Positions 1 to 5,669 of a stretch of DNA of 10,444 bases are shown piece by piece. The notes beneath the pieces are model-generated. The model made no database searches. It worked only from the letters and a program-made list of their open reading frames with translations, and was not told the DNA's origin. The position numbers and the translations under genes are program-made. The stretch spans positions 1 to 10,444 of the forward strand of contig JAGBBI010000079.1 in assembly GCA_017938565.1 (NCBI GenBank), in the 5' to 3' direction. The stretch is from Clostridia bacterium. GTDB lineage: Bacteria; Bacillota_A; Clostridia; Christensenellales; UBA1242. Each line of letters begins with the position of its first letter. Position 1 is the stretch's first letter.

Positions 1-18
1 AAAACAAGGAGGAAATCA

Positions 19-156
19 ATGAGAAAATTAGCAAAAAGGAAAAAACGGCAACAAAAAAACGGCAACAAAGATTACATAAAGATTTTAACAAAAATCATTC
101 TTCTCATAGTCGCCGTTCTGAAGTTAATAATTGCAATAAAGCAATTAATTAACTGA
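19..156 (+). CDS. 45-aa membrane microprotein
   Basis: A short ORF with a good ribosome binding site (AAGGAGG at 6-12, 6 bases before the ATG). The product has a strongly basic N-terminus rich in Lys, Arg and Gln (residues 1-21), followed by one hydrophobic stretch at about residues 22-41 (KILTKIILLIVAVLKLIIAI). This suggests a single membrane-spanning or membrane-associated helix with the basic part inside the cell. I do not recognise a family. It is the first of a run of tiny membrane-type ORFs in the first kilobase. A strong leftward promoter at 194-222 would transcribe across it in antisense, so the gene lies between or within divergent control signals. Coding status rests on the binding site and the amphipathic composition only. 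A membrane-active or host-interaction peptide is possible but unproven. Confidence 0.5.
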   Translation: MRKLAKRKKRQQKNGNKDYIKILTKIILLIVAVLKLIIAIKQLIN

Positions 157-162
157 TGATGG

Positions 163-189
163 TTGAGGGGAGGTCGCAACTCCCCTCAA
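163..189. promoter_or_regulatory. 10-bp perfect dyad, operator or hairpin
   Basis: TTGAGGGGAG at 163-172 is the exact reverse complement of CTCCCCTCAA at 180-189, with a 7-base spacer. As RNA it would form a stable hairpin. No T-tract follows on either strand, so it is not a standard intrinsic terminator. On the minus strand it covers the expected start site of the leftward promoter at 194-222, which fits an operator bound by a phage repressor or a structured 5' end of the leftward transcript. Seen: the dyad. Inferred: its regulatory role. Confidence 0.5.
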
Positions 190-193
190 TTAA

Positions 194-222
194 ATAATAA
201 AACTTTTTGCACTCATTGTCAA
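194..222 (-). promoter_or_regulatory. leftward near-consensus sigma-A promoter
   Basis: Reading the minus strand, TTGACA (complement of 217-222) is a perfect -35 box, the spacer is exactly 17 bases, and TATTAT (complement of 194-199) matches the -10 consensus at five of six positions. The predicted start is near 187, inside the dyad at 163-189. It points out of the left edge of the window. In temperate phages a leftward promoter beside a small Cro-like gene usually drives the lysogenic repressor, so the repressor is plausibly just left of base 1. That last point is inference. Confidence 0.6.
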
Positions 223-245
223 TATATATAAACGGAGGTTTTAAA

Positions 246-326
246 ATGTTATTTCATATTTTAAATGTTGTTGATGCAGTTTTAACATTGGTTTTAGTAA
301 TTATCTTAATTAGGAGGTGGAAGTAA
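246..326 (+). CDS. 26-aa membrane microprotein coupled to HTH gene
   Basis: This ORF has a strong ribosome binding site (GGAGG at 234-238, 7 bases before the ATG). The 26-residue product is almost entirely a hydrophobic helix (about residues 2-22, rich in Leu, Val and Ile) and ends in a basic RRWK tail, the pattern of a single transmembrane segment. Its TAA stop overlaps the ATG of the following HTH gene by one base (TAATG at 324-328), and the binding site of the HTH gene lies inside its last codons. It may therefore be a leader peptide that couples or meters translation of the regulator, a real membrane peptide, or both. No family is recognised. Confidence 0.45.
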   Translation: MLFHILNVVDAVLTLVLVIILIRRWK

Positions 327-526
327 TGAGCATAGGCGAAAATATTAGAAGTTTAAGAGAGTCTAAAGGTTTTAGTCAACGAAAACTTGCAACAGAAGTT
401 GGTGTTACTCAATCAATGATTGCTCAAATTGAAAGAGGTACAAAGGCTGTTAATATTCAGTTGGGAAAACAAATTGCAGAGGTTTTTGGCTGTACTATTG
501 ATGATTTGATTAGCGATAGGGGGTAA
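326..526 (+). CDS. Cro/C1-type HTH transcriptional regulator
   Basis: A 66-residue single-domain XRE-family DNA-binding protein. The helix-turn-helix covers about residues 16-38, with the typical FSQRKLATEVGVTQ core and the SMIAQIERG recognition-helix region, and the C-terminal part (QLGKQIAEVFGCTIDDLI) is the usual end of the five-helix fold. There is no dimerisation or peptidase domain, so it is Cro-sized rather than a full CI repressor. I chose the ATG at 326 rather than the in-frame GTG at 317 because AGGAGGTG at 312-319 is then at the right distance. It sits at the head of the rightward early genes and near the leftward promoter at 194-222. It probably helps set the lytic/lysogenic choice by binding operators in that region. 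Family assignment is firm; the Cro-like role is inferred. Confidence 0.9.
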   Translation: MSIGENIRSLRESKGFSQRKLATEVGVTQSMIAQIERGTKAVNIQLGKQIAEVFGCTIDDLISDRG

Positions 527-530
527 TATT

Positions 531-581
531 ATGAAACAAAAATTAAAAAGACAACCTCAAAAGAGATTGTCTAAGGAGTAG
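531..581 (+). CDS. possible 16-aa basic peptide
   Basis: A 17-codon ORF follows four bases after the HTH gene, behind a G-rich stretch (AGGGGG at 518-523) that could act as a ribosome binding site. The product, MKQKLKRQPQKRLSKE, is very basic (seven Lys or Arg). It may be a nucleic-acid-binding peptide, or only a chance ORF between two genes. There is no independent evidence of translation. Confidence 0.2.
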   Translation: MKQKLKRQPQKRLSKE

Positions 582-613
582 TATAGAAAATAAAAAGGAA
601 TGGGGATTTTATT

Positions 614-811
614 ATGCTAGTTTTGTGCATTTCTTTAGTTATTTTAGTATTTTATTTAGTCAAGAAATTAATTGATTATTTTTGTGTTTTGGGGGTGATA
701 CTTTATTACTTCTATGAAAAATATGGTGAAGAACTAGATGTAATAAGTGTAATTAAATTTTATAAGTTTAAAGATGTGGACCTTGATTTTATTAATAAGC
801 GTAAATCTTAA
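614..811 (+). CDS. 65-aa small membrane protein
   Basis: The ORF is preceded by GGAATGGGG (598-606), a fair ribosome binding site. The protein begins with a hydrophobic segment (about residues 1-16), a short basic turn (KK at 17-18) and a second hydrophobic, aromatic segment (about 20-36), then a soluble tail that is first acidic and then Lys-rich. This gives either a two-helix membrane hairpin or one long membrane anchor. It is the third membrane-type product in this cluster. I recognise no family or motif. Spacing to the neighbouring genes is short, and it is presumably transcribed with the HTH gene. Confidence 0.5.
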   Translation: MLVLCISLVILVFYLVKKLIDYFCVLGVILYYFYEKYGEELDVISVIKFYKFKDVDLDFINKRKS

Positions 812-851
812 TATTGATTTAAAGTTAATTATGGTTTAAGGGGGTGAGTAA

Positions 852-1022
852 ATGAACGAAGTACTTTTTGATTTTTTGATGGCCCTTGCAGGAATGTTTA
901 TTTTTTTCTCTGCTGTGGGTTTCGGGTGTGCCATTTGGGAAATAACCGTAGAAAAAAGAAGAAAAAGAAAACAACTTAAAAAAAGAAAAAGAGATTTATA
1001 TTTTTGTTTCTATAAAGAATAA
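852..1022 (+). CDS. 56-aa membrane protein with basic tail
   Basis: A strong ribosome binding site (AAGGGGGTGA at 838-847) precedes the ATG. The product has one clear transmembrane segment at about residues 5-29 (FDFLMALAGMFIFFSAVGFG and following), then a dense basic stretch (residues 35-47, mostly Lys and Arg), predicting an N-out/C-in single-pass protein with a cytoplasmic basic tail. Four small membrane-type genes in the first kilobase suggest a block acting at the cell envelope early in infection, such as superinfection exclusion. That is inference, as no family is recognised. The TAA stop runs directly into the A-tract of the hairpin at 1028-1064. Confidence 0.55.
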   Translation: MNEVLFDFLMALAGMFIFFSAVGFGCAIWEITVEKRRKRKQLKKRKRDLYFCFYKE

Positions 1023-1064
1023 AAAAAATCCCCCTAAAAAACGGAGGCAACCGTTCGGGGGGAT
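1021..1064 (-). terminator. leftward-oriented intrinsic terminator
   Basis: A two-part hairpin: outer stem ATCCCCC (1028-1034) with GGGGGAT (1058-1064), inner stem AACGG (1040-1044) with CCGTT (1051-1055), and a 6-base loop. On the minus strand the stem is followed by an uninterrupted T-tract (complement of the A-run 1021-1028). On the + strand no T-tract follows. It is therefore an intrinsic terminator for leftward transcription inside a rightward operon. Confidence 0.6.
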
Positions 1065-1083
1065 AGAAATAAAAACCACTTAA

Positions 1084-1112
1084 AGTATACAACAAAACAA
1101 GGAGAAAAGCAA
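1084..1112 (-). promoter_or_regulatory. possible leftward promoter before terminator
   Basis: On the minus strand TTGCTT (complement of 1107-1112), a 17-base spacer and TATACT (complement of 1084-1089) form a plausible sigma-A promoter. The start would fall near 1077, and the leftward terminator would end the RNA near 1021, giving a transcript of roughly 55 nt. The -35 box is weak (TTG only), and such matches arise by chance in AT-rich DNA. Confidence 0.3.
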
Positions 1113-1385
1113 ATGCAAATTAAAATTGTTAAAAATATTCTTAAACAACTTGATAAAAAGAGTTTAAGAAAAGTTTGTTTTAGTTTATTACAAGAAATCG
1201 ATGATTATGAAATTCAAAATTTTTATTTAGAGGAAAAAATTTCAAAACTTAAAACTGAGAAAACTAAGGAACAAATAAGAGCTGATGCAACAGAAATTAG
1301 AAGTGAAGCAACAGAAAGATTGTTGTTAATTCTTACAGATGCTATTAAAGAAAGAGGTGTTGAAGATGTCAAGAATATTGGTTAA
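1113..1385 (+). CDS. 90-aa helical phage protein, function unknown
   Basis: Ribosome binding site AAGGAG lies 10 bases before the ATG. The protein is predicted to be almost all alpha-helix: an N-terminal region (1-45), then a charged segment at about 42-80 with regularly spaced Glu, Lys and Ala that could form a coiled coil. No catalytic or binding motif is visible. Its last 20 bases overlap the start of the exonuclease gene, whose ribosome binding site (AGAGGTG at 1353-1359) lies inside it. It is therefore co-translated with the recombination genes and may be an accessory factor to them. That functional link is inferred from position only. Confidence 0.65.
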   Translation: MQIKIVKNILKQLDKKSLRKVCFSLLQEIDDYEIQNFYLEEKISKLKTEKTKEQIRADATEIRSEATERLLLILTDAIKERGVEDVKNIG

Positions 1386-2310
1386 TACAAAAGAAATGCC
1401 AAGAGAAGATTGGCTTGATTACAGAAGAACTTCACTTGGTGGAAGTGATGCCTCTGTTATATTAGGGCTTAATGATTTTAAAAGTAAATATACCCTTTGG
1501 GCAGAAAAGAAAGGCTTTGTAAATAACGATTCAGAAGATAACGAAAGAATGAGAATTGGTCGTGACCTTGAGCAATATGTTGCAGAAAGATTTTGCGAGG
1601 CAACAGGCAAAAAAGTTAGAAGAAGAAATTATATGTTTTTGCACGATGATTACGATTTTATATCAGCAAATGTTGATAGAGAAATAATTGGAGAAAACGC
1701 AGGTCTTGAATGTAAGACAACAAGTGCATTTTCAAAATCTGATTTTGAAAATGGCGAAATACCTTTATATTATTACTGTCAATGTATGCACTATATGGCT
1801 GTTATGGGTTATGAAAAAATGTATCTTGCAGTTTTAGTTTTGGGAAAGTCATTTCATTGGTTTGAAATTGAAAGAAATGAAAAAGAAATCGAAAGTCTTA
1901 TAAATACAGAAGTTAATTTTTGGAATAGATATGTTTTAAGTGATGTAGAAGTTCCAGAAGTTGACGGAAGCGAAAACACTTTTAAAACAATTTCTCAAAT
2001 GTATCCAAAAGCAGAAAATGAAGAAATGATTGACTTAGATAACGAAGATGTTTGTGAATATATAAAACTACAAGAGCAAATTAAAAAGTTGCAAAGTTAC
2101 GCTGATGAGTTTAAACAGAAAATTCAAGTTAGTCTTGGAAAAAATAGTTTTGGAAAAACAAAAGGTTTTGAAGTGAGTTATAAAAATCAATCAAGAACAA
2201 CAGTTGATTCAAAAAGATTAAAAGAAGAACAACCAGAAATATATAAAGAATATTCAAAAGAAAGCAGTACAAGAGTGTTAAGAGTTAAAAAATTAAAGGA
2301 GGCTATTTAA
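1366..2310 (+). CDS. yqaJ: YqaJ-family phage recombination exonuclease
   Basis: A 314-residue nuclease of the YqaJ/lambda-exonuclease group of the PD-(D/E)XK superfamily. Such enzymes resect double-strand ends 5' to 3' and hand the 3' strand to the partner annealing protein. Visible motifs: LGGSDAS at 24-30 (conserved Ser), the Glu of GRDLE at 69, Asp104 in ANVDRE, Glu115-x-Lys117 in LECKTT, and Gln139 plus His142-Tyr in YCQCMHYM. All expected catalytic residues are present, so the enzyme looks active. A C-terminal extension (about 215-314) contains a probable coiled coil (KLQEQIKKLQ region, about 234-255). I chose the ATG at 1366, which has a well-placed AGAGGTG, over the ATG at 1339. The recT gene follows after one base, the classical exo-bet style pairing. 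Confidence 0.92.
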   Translation: MSRILVNTKEMPREDWLDYRRTSLGGSDASVILGLNDFKSKYTLWAEKKGFVNNDSEDNERMRIGRDLEQYVAERFCEATGKKVRRRNYMFLHDDYDFISANVDREIIGENAGLECKTTSAFSKSDFENGEIPLYYYCQCMHYMAVMGYEKMYLAVLVLGKSFHWFEIERNEKEIESLINTEVNFWNRYVLSDVEVPEVDGSENTFKTISQMYPKAENEEMIDLDNEDVCEYIKLQEQIKKLQSYADEFKQKIQVSLGKNSFGKTKGFEVSYKNQSRTTVDSKRLKEEQPEIYKEYSKESSTRVLRVKKLKEAI

Positions 2311-2311
2311 T

Positions 2312-3121
2312 ATGGCAGTTACAAAAACAACAAATACAGAAGGAATTATTGCAAAAGCAAGTACGCAACTAGATAAGAAAAAAGAAAAGACAATTAAAGA
2401 TTACATAAAATTATATGAAAAAGAAATCGCAAAAGCATTACCTAGTATCTTAACTCCAGAAAGATTTACAAGAATGGCAATGACAGCAATAACGCAAACA
2501 CCAAAACTTGAAACTTGTTCTCCTCGAAGTCTTATTGCAGCAATGCTTAATGCTGCTCAACTTGGACTTGAACCTAATACACCTTTAGGACAAGCATATT
2601 TAATTCCATACGGTAATAAATGTCAATTCCAAGTTGGATACAAAGGTCTTATAGATTTGGCTTATAGAGGTGGTCAAATCAAAAAGATTGAGGCTCATTG
2701 TGTTTATGAAAATGATAAGTTTGAGTTTGAATATGGTATTGATGAAAAATTAAAACATATTCCTGCTATGGAAAATAGAGGAGATGCAATTTTATATTAT
2801 GCTATTTATAAACTTGAAAGTGGTCAAAGTGTTTTTACTGTAATGAGTAAAGAAGATATTGTAAAATTTGCAACAACCAAAAGTAAAACATACAATAATG
2901 GTCCTTGGCAAACAGATTTTGACGAAATGGCTAAGAAAACAGTTATTAAAAAACTTTTAAAATATGCACCTTTGAAAACCGAACTTGCAATGGCTGTAAA
3001 ATCTGATTTATCAATCCAAAGTTTTGAAGTGGAAGATGAAGAAATAAAAATTATTCCAGAAGATGTTATTGATGAACAACCTATTGAAATTAACGAAAGT
3101 GAGATGCAAGTAAATGAATAA
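2312..3121 (+). CDS. recT: RecT-family ssDNA-annealing protein
   Basis: A 269-residue single-strand annealing recombinase that coats the 3' strands made by the upstream nuclease and anneals them to complementary DNA. The family signature is clear at residues 89-121 (NTPLGQAYLIPYGNK then QFQVGYKGLIDLAYRGG), preceded by the SPRSLIAAMLNAAQLGLEP helix. Length is typical of RecT. The acidic C-terminal tail (about 235-269) is variable in the family. Ribosome binding site AAGGAGG lies in the last codons of the nuclease gene. The stop overlaps the ssb start by 8 bases, so nuclease, annealase and SSB form a translationally linked set for phage recombination and probably concatemer formation. Confidence 0.95.
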   Translation: MAVTKTTNTEGIIAKASTQLDKKKEKTIKDYIKLYEKEIAKALPSILTPERFTRMAMTAITQTPKLETCSPRSLIAAMLNAAQLGLEPNTPLGQAYLIPYGNKCQFQVGYKGLIDLAYRGGQIKKIEAHCVYENDKFEFEYGIDEKLKHIPAMENRGDAILYYAIYKLESGQSVFTVMSKEDIVKFATTKSKTYNNGPWQTDFDEMAKKTVIKKLLKYAPLKTELAMAVKSDLSIQSFEVEDEEIKIIPEDVIDEQPIEINESEMQVNE

Positions 3122-3512
3122 GGTTATTTTAAAAGGCAGACTTACTGCATACCCAGAGATTAGATATTCACAAGCATCAGAACCAGTTGCAATGACACAG
3201 TTTAGTGTTGCAGTTTCAAGAGGTTACAAAAAAGAAAATAAAGATGTTGTTGATTTTATTAGCTGTAAAGCATATAGAAAAACAGCTGAATTTATACAAA
3301 AGTATTTTCAAAAAGGACAAGAAATTCTTTTAGAGGGAAAGTATTATATTGATAATTATGAGAAAAACGGAGAAAAGAAAAAAAGCCATTATGTATTAGT
3401 TGAAATAGTTGATTTTTGTGGAAGTAAGGCAAGTAATCAAAGTAGTGAAAATAACAATAATACAAATTATCAAGTTGAAGAAGATATTGACGATGATGAT
3501 TTACCGTTTTAA
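3114..3512 (+). CDS. ssb: single-stranded DNA-binding protein
   Basis: A 132-residue phage SSB. The OB-fold covers about residues 1-104 (MNKVILKGRLTAYPEIRY start, then QFSVAVSRGYK, DFISCKAYRKTAEFI and KGQEILLEGKYYIDNYE). A short Asn/Ser-rich linker leads to the acidic tip DDDDLPF at 126-132, the conserved peptide through which bacterial SSBs recruit replication and repair proteins. The intact tip implies docking of host or phage partners, plausibly RecT and the replication proteins here. The start overlaps recT by 8 bases, with only a weak ribosome binding site, consistent with translational coupling. Confidence 0.95.
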   Translation: MNKVILKGRLTAYPEIRYSQASEPVAMTQFSVAVSRGYKKENKDVVDFISCKAYRKTAEFIQKYFQKGQEILLEGKYYIDNYEKNGEKKKSHYVLVEIVDFCGSKASNQSSENNNNTNYQVEEDIDDDDLPF

Positions 3513-3530
3513 GTAAAGGGAGGATAAAAA

Positions 3531-3917
3531 ATGCAAGAAGAAAGAAAAATTGAATTACAAAATCTTGCGGGTGGTGCTTTACAAGAATTGTTTGAAAATG
3601 ACTTTGAAAAAGTTATTGAAAATATTTACGATAAAAACACATCTGCAAAAACAATGAGAAAATTAACTATGGAACTAAAGTTAAAACCAGTAGACGAAAG
3701 CCGAGAGATTATTTCAGTTGATATTGACATAAGAACAAAACTTGCACCTGTTGAGGGTGTAAAAACAAAGTTATTGCTTGATAAAAATGGTAACAAAATA
3801 GTTGCTACGGAATTTGGCAATACAATGAAAGGTCAAGTTGCTTTAGCCGAATTAGATGAAAATTTTGAAGAAGTAGAAGAAGATAACAAAGTTAAACCAC
3901 TATTTAAAGCAGAATAA
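3531..3917 (+). CDS. conserved phage protein, replication-terminator-like label
   Basis: A 128-residue acidic protein behind a good ribosome binding site (AAGGGAGGA). The opening (LQNLAGGALQELFENDFEKV), the DKNTSAKTMRKLTMELKLKP stretch, and SVDIDIRTKLAPVEGVKTKL match a small protein common in Firmicute phage replication modules that databases often call replication terminator protein. I know of no firm experimental basis for that name. The predicted fold is a short helix followed by several beta-strands. It lies directly between ssb and the DUF2303-like gene, which fits a role in early DNA metabolism. The C-terminus is Glu-rich. Family recognition is from memory of sequence pattern; function is unknown. 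Confidence 0.75.
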   Translation: MQEERKIELQNLAGGALQELFENDFEKVIENIYDKNTSAKTMRKLTMELKLKPVDESREIISVDIDIRTKLAPVEGVKTKLLLDKNGNKIVATEFGNTMKGQVALAELDENFEEVEEDNKVKPLFKAE

Positions 3918-3929
3918 GGAGATGTTATT

Positions 3930-4649
3930 ATGATTAAAGAAGCATTGCAATATATCGTAGGAATGAAAGAACCATTTGTTAAAGAAATTGACGGAAAAAC
4001 TTATACAGATAAAAGTTTAGAAGTTGTCGAGCCGCCTAAACATTATGCAAGAAATTTTGAAGTTAATACATTATCTTCATTTGTTGAGTATATCAAGAAA
4101 AACAAAGATAATATTGATTACAAAAATGTTATTATACATATTTCTGATTATAAAACAGTAGTAATGTTTTCAACTTTAGATGCTTATAAAAATAGAGAAA
4201 GTTATATAATTTGTCGTTCTAATACCCCAACTTTTAAATTTGATAATTTTTATTCTAACGAAGAATTTAATATTAAATTACAATCATTATTCTGTGATAC
4301 AGAGGATAAGAAAACTATTTTAAAACTTGTAGGGAATATTAAGTCAACAGATGCCGATACAATATCCGATGATGGGGTAACTCAAATAGTTCAAACTAAA
4401 AAAGGTATTGTTTTAGGTACCGAAGAAAATGTTCCGAATCCTGTACATCTTGCTCCATTTAGAACATTTACAGAAATAAATCAACCAATAAGCAAATTTG
4501 TTTTTAGAATATCAAATGGGCCATCAATGGCATTGTTTGAGGCAGATGGTGGAGCTTGGAGATTAATCGCAGTACAGAGAATAAAAGAATACCTTGAAAA
4601 AGAGTTAGGAGAAAATCCTGATACAAAGGATATAGTTATTTTGGCTTAA
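3930..4649 (+). CDS. DUF2303/YfdQ-like phage protein
   Basis: A 239-residue protein with ribosome binding site AAGGAG. The C-terminal half carries the pattern I associate with DUF2303 (E. coli prophage YfdQ): DDGVTQIVQTKKGIV (148-161), EENVPNPVHLAPFRTFTEI (165-183), then QPISKFVFRISNG (185-197) and a final strand rich in hydrophobics. The N-terminal half has alternating strands and a helix (FVEYIKKNKDNIDY). The biochemical role is unknown. Homologues occur in phage early regions next to recombination or replication genes, as here. It could instead be a related but separate family, so I hold the name loosely. A stable hairpin follows the stop. Confidence 0.6.
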   Translation: MIKEALQYIVGMKEPFVKEIDGKTYTDKSLEVVEPPKHYARNFEVNTLSSFVEYIKKNKDNIDYKNVIIHISDYKTVVMFSTLDAYKNRESYIICRSNTPTFKFDNFYSNEEFNIKLQSLFCDTEDKKTILKLVGNIKSTDADTISDDGVTQIVQTKKGIVLGTEENVPNPVHLAPFRTFTEINQPISKFVFRISNGPSMALFEADGGAWRLIAVQRIKEYLEKELGENPDTKDIVILA

Positions 4650-4655
4650 TTAAAT

Positions 4656-4675
4656 AGGGGGGCGAGAGCCCTCCT
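4656..4675 (+). other. GNRA-capped RNA hairpin between operon segments
   Basis: AGGGGGGC (4656-4663) pairs with GCCCTCCT (4668-4675) through one G-U wobble, closing a GAGA tetraloop of the GNRA class. It lies between the DUF2303-like gene and the initiator gene and is followed by A-rich, not T-rich, sequence, so it is not an intrinsic terminator on the + strand. A role in mRNA processing or 3'-end protection of the upstream message is likely but inferred. Confidence 0.55.
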
Positions 4676-4697
4676 AAAACAAAAGAGGTGACAAAAA

Positions 4698-5669
4698 ATG
4701 AAAGACAGTTATTATTTTTCACACGATAGCAATGCTTTATCAGACCCAAAAATATTATCTTTAAGATGTGACTACGGTATGGAAGGTTACGGGATATTTT
4801 GGGCCATTATTGAAATGCTTAGAAATCAAGACGATTACAAGCTTGATTTAAGCACAAGAACATACAAAGCTATCAAAATGTTATGTATGACACAATTAGA
4901 TATTGAAAAATTTATAAATAACTGTATTAATGAATATGAGTTATTTGTAACAGATGGGGAGTTTTTTTGGTCTGCAAGTTTATGTAAGAGAATGGATAAA
5001 AAAGACGATGTTAGTGAAAAAAGAAAAAAAGCTATTAAAAGTCGTTGGAATAAAAACAAAAAAGAAGATTGTAATACAAATGTATCAGAAAACAATGATA
5101 CAGAGGGTGAAAGTGAATCTTTTGAAGATACAAATGTAATACAAAAAAATACAAATGTAATACAAAACGATACAAATGTAATACAAAAAAATACAAATGT
5201 AATACAAAACGATACAAATGTAATACAAAACGATACAAAGGAAAGTAAAGTAAAAGAAAAGAAAGAAAAGGAAAGTAAAGAAAAGGAAAGTAAAGAAAAC
5301 GACAAGAAAAAAAGCGAGTCCGTCGTCGTAAATCGTGTTGTCAAATTCTACGAGCAAAATATTCAAGCTATGCCGTCACCTATATTGCTTGAAGAATTAT
5401 GCTCTTGGCTTGATGAAATGGACGGTGATTTAATTATAAAAGCTATGGATATAGCTATGAAAGCTGGAAAAAGACGATATGACTATATTTGTGGCATATT
5501 GAATAATTTTCTTGAAAAAGGCTTTAAAACTCTTGAAGATTATGAGAACGATGAAAGAATATATGAGGCAAGTAAAAAAGCTAAAAATCAAAATAATGCG
5601 AATAATACAACAGAAATGGCAGGCAATGTATTTTTCAATATGCTAGGTGGTGTGGCTAATGACTCGTGA
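4698..5669 (+). CDS. phage replication initiator with DnaD-like domain
   Basis: A 323-residue replication protein. Residues 1-115 (YFSHDSNALSDPKILSLR, then YGMEGYGIFWAIIEML) form the winged-helix N-terminal domain found in Lin1244/Lin1753-type phage initiators. Residues about 213-280 (VVKFYEQNIQAMPSPIL, then ICGILNNFLEKGFKTLEDYE) form a DnaD/DnaB_2-like C-terminal domain that binds DNA and helps load the helicase. Between them is a low-complexity linker: five copies of TNVIQ(K/N)(N/D) at 145-179, then a Lys/Glu/Ser-rich stretch to about 207. The DNA of this linker holds the candidate origin. Ribosome binding site AGAGGTGA. The end overlaps the helicase-loader gene by 11 bases. Presumably it binds the phage origin and, with the loader, brings in host DnaB. 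Confidence 0.85.
   Translation: MKDSYYFSHDSNALSDPKILSLRCDYGMEGYGIFWAIIEMLRNQDDYKLDLSTRTYKAIKMLCMTQLDIEKFINNCINEYELFVTDGEFFWSASLCKRMDKKDDVSEKRKKAIKSRWNKNKKEDCNTNVSENNDTEGESESFEDTNVIQKNTNVIQNDTNVIQKNTNVIQNDTNVIQNDTKESKVKEKKEKESKEKESKENDKKKSESVVVNRVVKFYEQNIQAMPSPILLEELCSWLDEMDGDLIIKAMDIAMKAGKRRYDYICGILNNFLEKGFKTLEDYENDERIYEASKKAKNQNNANNTTEMAGNVFFNMLGGVANDS
5130..5234 (+). repeat. five 21-bp direct repeats, candidate origin iterons
   Basis: Five head-to-tail repeats start at 5130, 5151, 5172, 5193 and 5214, an exact 21-bp period. Each contains ACAAATGTAATACAAAA; only the last four bases vary between two forms (order A, B, A, B, B). Every unit includes the odd dyad TGTAATACA. They lie inside the initiator gene, as origin iterons do in lambda O and several Gram-positive phages. 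The 21-bp period is two helical turns, so all copies face the same side of the DNA. Confidence 0.75.
5236..5317 (+). repeat. A/G-rich tract with 15-bp repeats beside iterons
   Basis: Directly after the iterons the + strand is almost all A and G, interrupted by a few T and C. AAAAGGAAAGTAAAG occurs twice in tandem (5266-5280 and 5281-5295), with a one-base variant at 5236-5250. It codes the Lys/Glu/Ser linker of the initiator. Such an easily melted, strand-asymmetric tract next to iterons fits a DNA-unwinding element. The tract is seen; the role is inferred. Confidence 0.5.

Noticed and set aside
1028..1064. Rightward terminator closing the first gene cluster
   Set aside because: No T-tract follows the stem on the + strand; the tract is on the minus-strand exit side.
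3626..3820. 64-codon minus-strand ORF
   Set aside because: A shadow of the conserved + strand gene at 3531-3917, with no initiation signal.
5130..5234. CRISPR array
   Set aside because: Repeats are head to tail without spacers, in frame within a gene, and there are no cas genes.
4835..5366. Overlapping minus-strand ORFs opposite the initiator gene (rich in Phe, Ser, Leu, Tyr)
   Set aside because: They are the complement of the iteron and A/G-rich tracts; low-complexity repeats, no ribosome binding site, and the + strand frame has clear domains.
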